Origin: Promethearchaeota archaeon
Lineage (GTDB): Archaea; Asgardarchaeota; Lokiarchaeia; Sigynarchaeales; SOKP01
Direction of reading: 5' to 3'
Assembly (NCBI GenBank): GCA_030668025.1
Contig: DAOUUT010000040.1
Coordinates: 1-17,740, forward strand
Length of the DNA stretch: 17,740 bases
The notes under the pieces: model-generated
The model's database searches: none
What the model saw: only the letters and a program-made list of their open reading frames with translations
Told to the model about the DNA's origin: nothing
Program-made: the position numbers and the translations under genes
Shown: positions 6,599-13,820 of the stretch, in pieces
Position numbering within the stretch: position 1 is the stretch's first letter
How the letters are laid out: each line of letters opens with the position of its first letter

Positions 6599-8563
6599 AT
6601 GGTAGAAACTAAAATTACAAATGATGAACCAAGAATCTTCGTGGCAGTATGCCAATGAGGAATAAATGTTGCAGAAATAATCGATACAAAAGCTCTCTCA
6701 GAATATTCAAAAACGCTTCCAAATGTAGTAGAAGCTTTAGATTACATATCCATGTGCACACAACCTGGAGCTGAATTTATTAAAGAAAAAATGATCGAGA
6801 ACAACGCTAATAGGTTAGTTATGGCCTCTTGCACCCCAAAAACTCACGAACCTGTTTTTAAAAGCGTACTAGAATCTATGGGTTTGGACCCTTCTTACTT
6901 GGAATTCGTGAATATACGAGAACATGTGAGTTTTGTTCACAGACAAGATAAACCAGGGGCACAAAGAACCGCTGAGGATCTTGTTCGGTCTGGTGTTGCT
7001 AGGGCTAGTGTTTTAGAAAAAATTCTAATCAAAGAGGTAGATATCACTAAGAAAGCTTTAATTATTGGTGGTGGCGTAGCAGGATTATCAGCAGGAATAG
7101 ATTTGGCTGAAGAAGGTTTTGAAGTCCATTTGGTTGAAAAAAATCCGACAACTGGTGGAAAAATGGCTATGTTAGATCGAACATTTCCCACTGACGATTG
7201 CAGTATATGAATCCTTGGCCCTGTTATGCTCGAAGCAGCAAGAACTCCAGGGTTAAATGTATATACTTATAGTGAAGTGGAAGAAGTTTCTGGATTTGTT
7301 GGAAACTTCAATGTTAAAATCCGTAAAAGGGCAAGGTATGTTAATAACGACTGTAATGGCTGCGGTGCTTGCTTTGAAGTGTGTCCCGCTTACGGATATG
7401 ACGAATTTAACGAAGGAATGAATCCGAGAAAAGCAATTTACGTATCCTTTGCTCAAGCAGTACCCTCGATAGCCCAAATTGACATGACGAGATGCATTCA
7501 ATGTGAATTGTGCAAAGGTGTCTGTGAAGTTAAAGCAATTGATTTCGATCAAGAAGATGAAATTGTAGATGTTGAAGTTGGTTCAATAGTAGTAGCTACA
7601 GGATGGGACGAGTACGAACCAGAAACGGGGTATTTAGGTTATAATGTTTATCCAAATGTAATAACCCAAATGAAGTTAGAAAGGATGCTTGCTCCTAACG
7701 GACCAACAGTTGGACATCTAGTTCGCCCTTCTGACGGAAAAACACCTGAAAAAATCTTGTTTATTCAATGTGTCGGGTCGAGAGATTTAAACATGAATAC
7801 TTATTGCAGTGCGGGAGTATGTTGTATGATTTCAATAAAAAATTCTAAACTTATAAAACAACATTATCCTGAGATGGAAATCTCTGTTGCCTACATGGAT
7901 ATTCGAGCCGCTGGAAAAGATTACGAAGAGTATTACACCGCATCACGAAAAGAAGGTATTAGATACATTAGAACTAATGTCTCAAAAATTCAAGAAGCCC
8001 CAGAAACTCAAAATCTTAAAATAACTATTCAAAACACGCTTAGTAGCACAAGATTAAAAGAATTTGAGTACGATATGGTGATTCTATCGTGCGCTATGGT
8101 GCCCGCAATCGGAGTAGAAAAAATTGGAAGGATCTTAAAGCTTGAAACGAGCCAAGATGGATTCTTCAAGGAATTTCACTCTCGATTAAATCCAATTGAC
8201 ACAAAAATTCCGGGTATCGTACTTGCAGGAGCTTCTCAAAGTCCTAAATCTATAGCTGAATCAATAGCTCAAGGTAGGGCCGCAGCATCTTCTTTAGCAC
8301 GATTGATGGGCAAGGATAAATATAGGATTTTATTAATTCGAGCTACTGTAGACAAAGATAGATGTGCGAAATGTGGACTATGTGAATTAAATTGTCCTTA
8401 CGATGCAATTAAGACTTTAGCTGACGGAGCAGAAGTAAACGAGATATTATGTCGTGGATGCGGTTCGTGCTTAGCCAATTGTCCTTCTGAGGCGATTACG
8501 CTAAGATATTACCGCGAACCTCAATATGAAAAACAAATCGATGCTATTTTAGAAGAGATATAG
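6599..8563 (+). CDS. hdrA: HdrA-like electron-bifurcating flavoprotein, selenoprotein with two UGA-Sec codons
   Basis: Read through two in-frame TGA codons (6656-6658 and 7208-7210), this gives a 654-residue HdrA, the family's normal length. HdrA is the FAD/iron-sulphur subunit of heterodisulfide reductase complexes, which split electron pairs between ferredoxin and a disulphide or other acceptor. Order of parts: N-terminal domain with VCQ-U-GINVAEIID (Sec20 where homologues have CxCGxN); the FAD-binding GGGVAGL (157-163); FPTDDCSI-U-ILGPVM (Cys201, Sec204 where homologues have CxxC); ferredoxin motifs at 252-262 and 299-309; the Cys391/403/408/409 set (CVGSRD...YCSAGVCC) for the atypical cluster; and two C-terminal 4Fe-4S motifs from about 589 and 618. 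Homology continues smoothly across both TGAs, so this is recoding, not decay. Start ATG 6599 follows an in-frame stop at 6590-6592. No HdrB or HdrC gene is nearby. Confidence 0.93.
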
Positions 8564-8576
8564 AGAGGTGTAAAAA

Positions 8577-9044
8577 GTGGCGACAAACAATAAAGACCAA
8601 ATAAAGATTTTAGCTTTTATGTGCTGGAAATGAGGTTATGGTGCTGGAGATATGGCTGGTACGATACGCGCTCAATACCCTTCTACGATTAGACCTATAA
8701 GAATCAACTGTACTGGACGCGTAACGCCTTCACTTATGATGCGCGCGATTGGAAAGGGTGCCGATGGAATAATTGTTGCTGGATGATACGAAGGAGAATG
8801 CGATTACGAAACGGGTAATTTAGTCGCAGCAAGAAATGTGAAGTATACGAGAGAAATTTTAAAAACTACGGGTGTTTCTCCCGATAGAATCCAAATGTTT
8901 CATTGTAGCGCAGCAGAAGGTCAAAAATTTCAAGAAGAAGTCACCAGAGTCTCAGATATAATCGAGAATTTAGGCAGCAATCCAATTAAAGAATCTTTGA
9001 GTTCTGAGAAGAACAAAACAGATTCAAAAAAAGGAAAAAAATAA
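8577..9044 (+). CDS. vhuD: MvhD/VhuD-like Fe-S subunit, selenoprotein with two UGA-Sec codons
   Basis: This is a 155-residue protein read through TGA at 8631-8633 (Sec19) and 8784-8786 (Sec70). VhuD/MvhD is the small [2Fe-2S] subunit that passes electrons from a hydrogenase or formate dehydrogenase to HdrA. The sequence FMCWK-U-GYGAGDMAG corresponds to the family's CNWCSYxGAD, INCTGRV to CxGRV, and VAG-U-YEGECDYETGN to GCHxGDCHYxxGN. Thus both UGAs replace conserved cluster cysteines, while Cys16, Cys45 and Cys75 remain as Cys. The start is GTG 8577 with a clear Shine-Dalgarno GAGGTG (8565-8570), only 13 nt after the hdrA stop, so the two are co-transcribed. The C-terminus has a Lys/Ser-rich tail. 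Trp is encoded by TGG two codons before the first TGA, which argues against UGA-Trp. No hydrogenase large subunit is in the window. Confidence 0.92.
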
Positions 9045-9076
9045 AAAACTAAACCGAAGGACTGACTCTTGCGAGA

Positions 9077-9131
9077 AAATAATAGTCGTAAGATGACGAA
9101 CCATTAGCTATGGTTTCGGAAATTATTATTT
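9077..9131 (+). promoter_or_regulatory. SECIS element with eukaryote-like AUGA/GA core
   Basis: It begins 33 nt after the vhuD stop. By eye, the lower stem AAATAATA (9077-9084) pairs with TATTATTT (9124-9131). An internal loop (9085-9092 against 9121-9123) follows. The core is ATGA (9093-9096) facing GA (9119-9120), and the upper stem CGAACCAT (9097-9104) pairs with ATGGTTTCG (9110-9118) with one bulged U, closed by loop TAGCT. AUGA opposite GA is the sheared G.A quartet (kink-turn) of eukaryotic SECIS elements, and similar elements have been described in Lokiarchaeota. The upper stem is shorter than in eukaryotes and the apical loop lacks the AA pair. Its position after two UGA-containing genes makes it the Sec insertion signal. 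Confidence 0.82.
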
Positions 9132-9143
9132 CAATAATAATTT
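9120..9143 (+). terminator. A/T hairpin overlapping the SECIS 3' arm
   Basis: AAATTATTAT (9120-9129) is the exact reverse complement of ATAATAATTT (9134-9143), with a TTCA loop and further T residues after it. It looks like a weak intrinsic-terminator-type hairpin. It uses the same bases (9124-9131) as the lower SECIS stem, so the two folds exclude each other. Functional meaning is inferred. Confidence 0.35.
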
Positions 9144-9195
9144 TTAATATATATTCTAAATTAATAGAATTTGAAGTTTAAAACAATTAAAAATC

Positions 9196-9205
9196 TTTTT
9201 TTTTT
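9196..9205 (+). terminator. Oligo-T tract, likely transcript end of hdrA-vhuD
   Basis: A run of ten T residues lies about 65 nt after the SECIS and before the A/T box (TTATATATAA, about 9214-9223) that probably drives the next gene. Archaeal RNA polymerase commonly terminates at such tracts, so the SECIS would be inside the 3' UTR. Confidence 0.45.
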
Positions 9206-9300
9206 AAAGTTTTATTATATATAAGATATAATAGAAAATTCAGACTATTCACTTAATTTTTAATTTCACAATGAATTTATAATAATAATAGTGATTTTTA

Positions 9301-10608
9301 ATGGGAAAAGATCAAAGATTAGTAGCCGAAATTCAATTGATAAAAGCTGAGCAATTATTTAGGGCTAGACAATATAAAAAATCTGGTAATAAATACCATT
9401 TAGTGGGAAACTCGTACCTTAAGTTAAATGAATTTGAAAAAGCAAAAGTCTGTTTCCTTGATGGTGCAAAATCTTTTATAATCTTAGAGAAATTTGACAC
9501 TAGTATAGAGTTATTAAGACAATCTGGAGAGGCTTGTCTACATAATAATAAGTTTGTAGAAGCTAACCAAATTTATAAAGATGCCATTAACTATATTCCT
9601 AAATTGAAAAATGGCGGCGATAGGGATTCAAATTTCGTAATATTTTCGGTATTATCGTATTTATGCTCGTTTGTTAAAGGTTTTCCTGATGAGGGTTTAG
9701 ATTATTTAAAAAGAATTAAAAAAAGAGTTGATAAAGAATATTTTAAAGAACATTCTCTAATTAAGCTCGTTTCTGAACTAACAATAGCGCTAAGAGATGA
9801 CGATCCAAAATATCTCGATAAAATTAAAAACAATGTTGGGCGCTATAAATTCAGAGATGCTGAATTAAAATTGTTAAAGAAGGTATTACTTTTAACAAAA
9901 TTTAAGCTTTTAATCAATACTACGTTTAAATTAGATAAAGAAACATACACGACTAAAGAATTTATAAATTTGAATTTGGTTTTTGATACTTCAAACCTCT
10001 TACAAGTTTTAAAAGACTCTTTTTTACATTATGAATTAGATGAATTCAATATAACAAAAATATTGATAAATCTCTCAGATAACTTGGCTATTAGTAAAAA
10101 AGTAATAACCCCTTTCCGAATTGAAGTTGGAAAACAAAAGCACTTAGAGTTTACATTTAAAACACATTTTCAAGTTGATAATCCAAGAATAGGTCCTATA
10201 TTTTTAACTTGTGAGTTAAATAATAATTTGAAATTTATTTATGAAACTCAATCGATAGAACCACATCTAATTTCTCCTCCTACCGCATTAAACACATCGA
10301 TTAAGAATTTAAGACCTCCTCTTATTGGCCAAACTTTTCCCTTAGAAATTGTGGTTGAAAATAAAGGCGAAGGAGAAGCGTTAGATGTAAAAATTGATGT
10401 CGAATTTCCCGAGGATTTGAAAGTTATGAGGGGTACAACGAATAAACAAATCTTTTCGTTGAAGACGAATGAAGATTTAAAATGGGAAGTTAGTCTTAAA
10501 CCCATTGAAGCAGGGGACTATATAATAAAAATAAATATAAAATTTATGGACTCTGATCAAAACAAAATGGAAGAAACAAGAGACTTTCCATTCTCTATAA
10601 AATTATAA
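9301..10608 (+). CDS. TPR/alpha-SNAP-like solenoid fused to beta-sandwich domains
   Basis: The first ~110 residues are helical hairpins with TPR-like spacing: 'AEQLFRARQYKKSGNKYHLV', 'AKVCFLDGAKSF', 'ELLRQSGEACLHNNKFVEAN'. The Ala/Gly/Phe pattern resembles the alpha-SNAP type of TPR. More helices follow to about residue 200. From about 210 to 430 the protein is beta-rich. The last ~100 residues ('LRPPLIGQTFPLEIVVENKGEGEALDVKI...FPEDLKV') look like a CARDB/adaptin-ear-like immunoglobulin fold. There is no signal peptide or membrane segment, so it is cytosolic. A solenoid followed by a beta-sandwich ear recalls eukaryotic coat and tethering proteins, but the likeness is structural inference only. 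Start ATG 9301; an A/T box near 9214-9223 may be its promoter. Confidence 0.8.
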   Translation: MGKDQRLVAEIQLIKAEQLFRARQYKKSGNKYHLVGNSYLKLNEFEKAKVCFLDGAKSFIILEKFDTSIELLRQSGEACLHNNKFVEANQIYKDAINYIPKLKNGGDRDSNFVIFSVLSYLCSFVKGFPDEGLDYLKRIKKRVDKEYFKEHSLIKLVSELTIALRDDDPKYLDKIKNNVGRYKFRDAELKLLKKVLLLTKFKLLINTTFKLDKETYTTKEFINLNLVFDTSNLLQVLKDSFLHYELDEFNITKILINLSDNLAISKKVITPFRIEVGKQKHLEFTFKTHFQVDNPRIGPIFLTCELNNNLKFIYETQSIEPHLISPPTALNTSIKNLRPPLIGQTFPLEIVVENKGEGEALDVKIDVEFPEDLKVMRGTTNKQIFSLKTNEDLKWEVSLKPIEAGDYIIKINIKFMDSDQNKMEETRDFPFSIKL

Positions 10609-10622
10609 CGCTTTTCTTTAAA

Positions 10623-11762
10623 TTATATTTGAATTGGTTCTTTTGAGACAGAAGTAACTTGCTCGCATTCATTTTTACCAATTATTATGTCGTCTTCTAA
10701 TCTTATTCCCCACTTGCCTAACCAGTATAAACCAGGTTCGTTAGTATATATCATATTTTCTTTAAGTTTATATTTGTCAGGCATTTTCCAACTTATTCTT
10801 CCACCTATGTCATGCGCTTCAAAACCTAACGAATGTCCTAATCCATGGAAAAATAGTTTTTCATGATCGTATCCTTTTGCAGTTAGATGTTCTCTGCATT
10901 TTAATGCAGATAAATTATTTGGAGTTCCATCAGTATAGTAATCATTAGCAACATTCTTCGCTTCGTAAAGAGCAGTGTAAGCTTTAGTGAAATCTTCAGG
11001 AGGATTTGCGCCAACCCAAAATGTCCAAGTTATGTCAGAACACATCTCATCAATTTGTAGTCCCGTATCTATTAATAAAACTCCTTTTTCAATTTTTTTC
11101 ATGGATGTATTGTGGTGAGGATCGGCCGAATGAGCTCCGGTTGCAACAATCGCTCCAAATGCGGGCTTTCCTAACTTCATATATTCGTATTCTATTTTTG
11201 CTTTGATTTCATTTTCTGTCATACCAACTTTAACCCAATCCGGAATCGTATCTAAGATTTCTATAGTTGTTTTACACACGTTTCGTAAGTCATTTAATTG
11301 CTCTGAAGATTTAACGCTCCTTAAATTTTCAATTATTGGTGCTGCTGAAATAAACTCCGTTTGAGGGGCCAACTTTTTCAAAGAAAAATAATCTCCAGCA
11401 CGAATATAATCCGCATATGCCGTACTTTCCGCGCTTAAAATACTTTCACCAAAATTCAGAGCTATACGTGGTTTATTAATTATTGAACTTAACGATGAAA
11501 CTAAATCCTTTAAAGAACTATAGGTTATTACATCAACATCAATTCCTCTGCTTTTTAAAGAACGCTCGATCATAGGTGCTTCCATTTCGACGGCAAGGAC
11601 TTTATGTTTCCCATCTTGTGCCACATAGATATAGTGTCGGGCGTGAGATTCAACACCTATTAGAAATCGAGAATTAATATCACTGTCTTCGCTACAAACA
11701 ATTAACCAACCATCGCTCTTCAGTTCGTGGAGTACTTTTTGAGCTTTTTCGAACTTATTCAT
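10623..11762 (-). CDS. pepQ: M24 metallopeptidase, Xaa-Pro aminopeptidase/dipeptidase
   Basis: This 379-residue cytosolic peptidase probably cleaves the bond before proline in short peptides. The N-terminal ~135 residues form a creatinase-like domain (SRFLIGVESHARHYIYV). The C-terminal pita-bread domain has a full set of two-metal ligands: LLIDTGL (Asp232), CSDITW (Asp243), FHGLGHSLG (His310), TNEPGLY (Glu342) and RLEDDI (Glu356). It also has ATGAHSADPHHNTS with the substrate-binding histidine near 216-217. Start ATG 11760-11762. It stands alone, converging with the TPR-protein gene (stops 15 nt apart) and divergent from the AMP phosphorylase gene. PepQ versus PepP-type specificity cannot be told from sequence by eye. 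Confidence 0.92.
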   Translation of the reverse strand: MNKFEKAQKVLHELKSDGWLIVCSEDSDINSRFLIGVESHARHYIYVAQDGKHKVLAVEMEAPMIERSLKSRGIDVDVITYSSLKDLVSSLSSIINKPRIALNFGESILSAESTAYADYIRAGDYFSLKKLAPQTEFISAAPIIENLRSVKSSEQLNDLRNVCKTTIEILDTIPDWVKVGMTENEIKAKIEYEYMKLGKPAFGAIVATGAHSADPHHNTSMKKIEKGVLLIDTGLQIDEMCSDITWTFWVGANPPEDFTKAYTALYEAKNVANDYYTDGTPNNLSALKCREHLTAKGYDHEKLFFHGLGHSLGFEAHDIGGRISWKMPDKYKLKENMIYTNEPGLYWLGKWGIRLEDDIIIGKNECEQVTSVSKEPIQI

Positions 11763-11911
11763 ATATCAAATCATTTAATGGTTTTTAATTAATTTTATTA
11801 TAATGATTAAATAAAATAATCGAAAAAACCTAATACAATTGTAAAAATTTCAATTAAATTTATTTAATCAAACTCTCTAATTAATAATTAATTACACAAA
11901 ATTTTGATATT

Positions 11912-13450
11912 ATGAAGCTAAAAGTAAAAGAAATAAATTTTGAAACTGGGAATACCAAAGATGTTGTTCTTAATATTAAAGACGCTCAAAAACTAGGACA
12001 GAAAGCCGGCGAACGTATTATCGTAAAAAATGCTCAATCAAAATCTCTTGAAGATAAATATTGGGTAGCAATACTACAAATTGATTATTCTAATTCTTTG
12101 GTTCTCCCTGGAGAGATCGGAATTTTTTTAAATCTCTTTAAAGAGAAACAGGATTTAGTTGATAATATGATGATATCCGTTAAACCAGCAGATCCGCCTG
12201 ATTCTTTTAAATATATTCAGAAAAAAATAAGAGGGACTAAGTTAACAACTGAAGAAATCAATAGTATAATTAACGATGCCGTTTCTGGTTCTTTATCAAG
12301 AATAGACTTAGCAGCATTTATAACGGCGGTTTCTATAAATGGCATGGATAACGAAGAGATGACATCATTGACTTTTGCTGAAGCGAGAAGTGGAGAGCTT
12401 TTTGACTTTGGACCGGAAGTCTACGACAAGCATTCGACAGGTGGTGTGCCCGGAAATAAAGTTACGCTTATTATTGTTCCGATTGTAGCAGCTGCCGGAT
12501 TAACAATTCCAAAATCGTCAACAAGAGCTATAACTTCTCCCTCTGGAACTGCTGATTCTATGGAAGTTCTGGCTCCTATTGCTTTTAATGCTGAAAAATT
12601 GAAAAGCATTGTATCGAAAGAAAAAGCGTGCATCATATGGGGTGGAGCTCTAAATACTTCGCCTGCAGATAATATATTGATCGAAATTGAACGTCCACTC
12701 CAAATGGATCCCGTAGGACTTATGATTCCATCTATACTCACTAAAAAGTTATCTCTTGGAGTTAAAAAAATCGTATTAGATATACCCGTTGGCGAAGGAA
12801 CAAAATTTCCCACTCCAGATAATGGGAAGCAGTTTGCTTATTTATTTAAAGAAATTGCAAAAAATGTGGGGATTGAAGCGGAGTGTGCCCTAACTCTTGC
12901 CCATCAACCAATTGGCCACGCAATTGGTCCAGGATTAGAAGCTAAAGAAGCGTTAACTTTGCTTATGGATTATTCTGCAGGGCCGAATTCTTTGATTGAG
13001 AAATCAACTGATTTGGCGGGCATATTGCTTGAAATGGGTGGAAAAGCTCAGAAAGGTAAGGGCCAAAGCTTAGCCAAAGAGATATTGCGTTCTGGTAAGG
13101 CTTATGAAAAAATGAAAAGAATAATCGAAGCTCAAGGAGGAAACCCAGAAGTAAAACCCGAAGATATTAAAATTGGCCCCCATTCTAAAGAATTTTTTGC
13201 TATTAAAGCAGGACATATTACTGGAGTAAATAACGCAATTATTAACAGTATAGCTAAAGCTGCTGGTTGCCCCCATTCAAAATATTCTGGTGTTGAGATT
13301 TTTAAAAAGCAAGGAGCAAGAATAAAGGAAGGTGATTTAATCTTTAGAGTTCATTCCGATAGTCAAAGCAAATTAAAAAAAGCCGAGAAAATATATAATT
13401 CGACTGGTGGACCCATCATTTTAGGAGGTATGATGATAGAAAGGATATAA
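11912..13450 (+). CDS. deoA: AMP phosphorylase (archaeal thymidine-phosphorylase family)
   Basis: This 512-residue enzyme should convert AMP (or CMP/UMP) and phosphate to the free base and ribose 1,5-bisphosphate. It is the entry step of the archaeal NMP degradation pathway that leads through ribose-1,5-bisphosphate isomerase to form III RuBisCO. The archaeal-specific N-terminal domain (about 1-90, opening KLKVKEINFETG) separates it from bacterial DeoA. Family motifs are KHSTGGVPGNK (173-183), the signature SSTRAITSPSGTADSMEVL (about 198-216), GGALNTSPADN and PLQMDPVGLMIPSILTKK. Neither RuBisCO nor the isomerase is in the window. It starts at ATG 11912 without a visible Shine-Dalgarno and is probably leaderless or short-leader. 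Its spacer from the divergent pepQ gene is 149 nt. Confidence 0.93.
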   Translation: MKLKVKEINFETGNTKDVVLNIKDAQKLGQKAGERIIVKNAQSKSLEDKYWVAILQIDYSNSLVLPGEIGIFLNLFKEKQDLVDNMMISVKPADPPDSFKYIQKKIRGTKLTTEEINSIINDAVSGSLSRIDLAAFITAVSINGMDNEEMTSLTFAEARSGELFDFGPEVYDKHSTGGVPGNKVTLIIVPIVAAAGLTIPKSSTRAITSPSGTADSMEVLAPIAFNAEKLKSIVSKEKACIIWGGALNTSPADNILIEIERPLQMDPVGLMIPSILTKKLSLGVKKIVLDIPVGEGTKFPTPDNGKQFAYLFKEIAKNVGIEAECALTLAHQPIGHAIGPGLEAKEALTLLMDYSAGPNSLIEKSTDLAGILLEMGGKAQKGKGQSLAKEILRSGKAYEKMKRIIEAQGGNPEVKPEDIKIGPHSKEFFAIKAGHITGVNNAIINSIAKAAGCPHSKYSGVEIFKKQGARIKEGDLIFRVHSDSQSKLKKAEKIYNSTGGPIILGGMMIERI

Positions 13451-13574
13451 TTTTTACTTTATCATGATACTTAAAAATCTATATATATTAAAAACTCAAA
13501 TTATTACACATTAAGTATAGTGAACTTAATAAAATTTACAAGTTAGTCAAAGTGCGTTAAGGATTTGATTTATT

Positions 13575-13820
13575 TTGGTAAAATCTAAATTAATTGAGAT
13601 AATTATACACGAGGAAAGATGTACAGGATGTAAAATCTGTCAATTAATCTGTTCTTCCATATATAAGAATAAATATTCTCCTACTGAAGCCTTTATTCAA
13701 GTAGTTGATGTCTACGAATTGATCCCAAAAATCTCGTTCTTGGATGAATGTACTCACTGCGGACAATGTGCAAATTATTGTCTATATGGAGCTTTAGAAA
13801 TTAAGGAGGGTGAGAAATAA
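13575..13820 (+). CDS. 2[4Fe-4S] ferredoxin, partner of the aldehyde oxidoreductase
   Basis: This 81-residue protein has eight cysteines in two sets, Cys16/19/22/26 and Cys59/62/65/69, each CxxCxxCxxxC, enough for two [4Fe-4S] clusters. The spacer between the sets is about 32 residues, longer than in clostridial ferredoxin, as in the small electron-transfer subunits encoded beside AOR-family enzymes. Its stop (13818-13820) overlaps the ATG of the oxidoreductase by one base, so the two are translationally coupled and probably form an electron-transfer pair. The start used is TTG 13575 with a weak AAGGA about 12 nt upstream; there is no in-frame ATG before the first cysteine. Confidence 0.88.
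   Translation: MVKSKLIEIIIHEERCTGCKICQLICSSIYKNKYSPTEAFIQVVDVYELIPKISFLDECTHCGQCANYCLYGALEIKEGEK

Noticed and set aside
6541..6658. A 5' UTR SECIS for hdrA
   Set aside because: ATGA occurs in the leader and first codons, but I could not pair a convincing stem between it and a following GA.
6656..7210. Reading the internal TGAs of hdrA as frameshift or pseudogene decay, or as UGA-Trp recoding
   Set aside because: The frame does not shift, homology continues on both sides, all four operon UGAs fall at conserved Cys columns, TGG is used for Trp in the same genes, and UGA ends pyrF, aor and the VTC gene.
8631..8790. A SECIS inside vhuD coding sequence at the ATGA strings near 8630 and 8783
   Set aside because: No complementary arms of useful length flank them; the ATGA strings simply include the UGA-Sec codons.
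10248..10505. Minus-strand frame inside the TPR/beta-sandwich gene
   Set aside because: A shadow frame; the plus-strand translation has clear domain structure there.
12421..12813. 130-codon minus-strand frame inside the AMP phosphorylase gene
   Set aside because: It is a shadow of the strongly conserved plus-strand gene, with no start context or recognisable motif.
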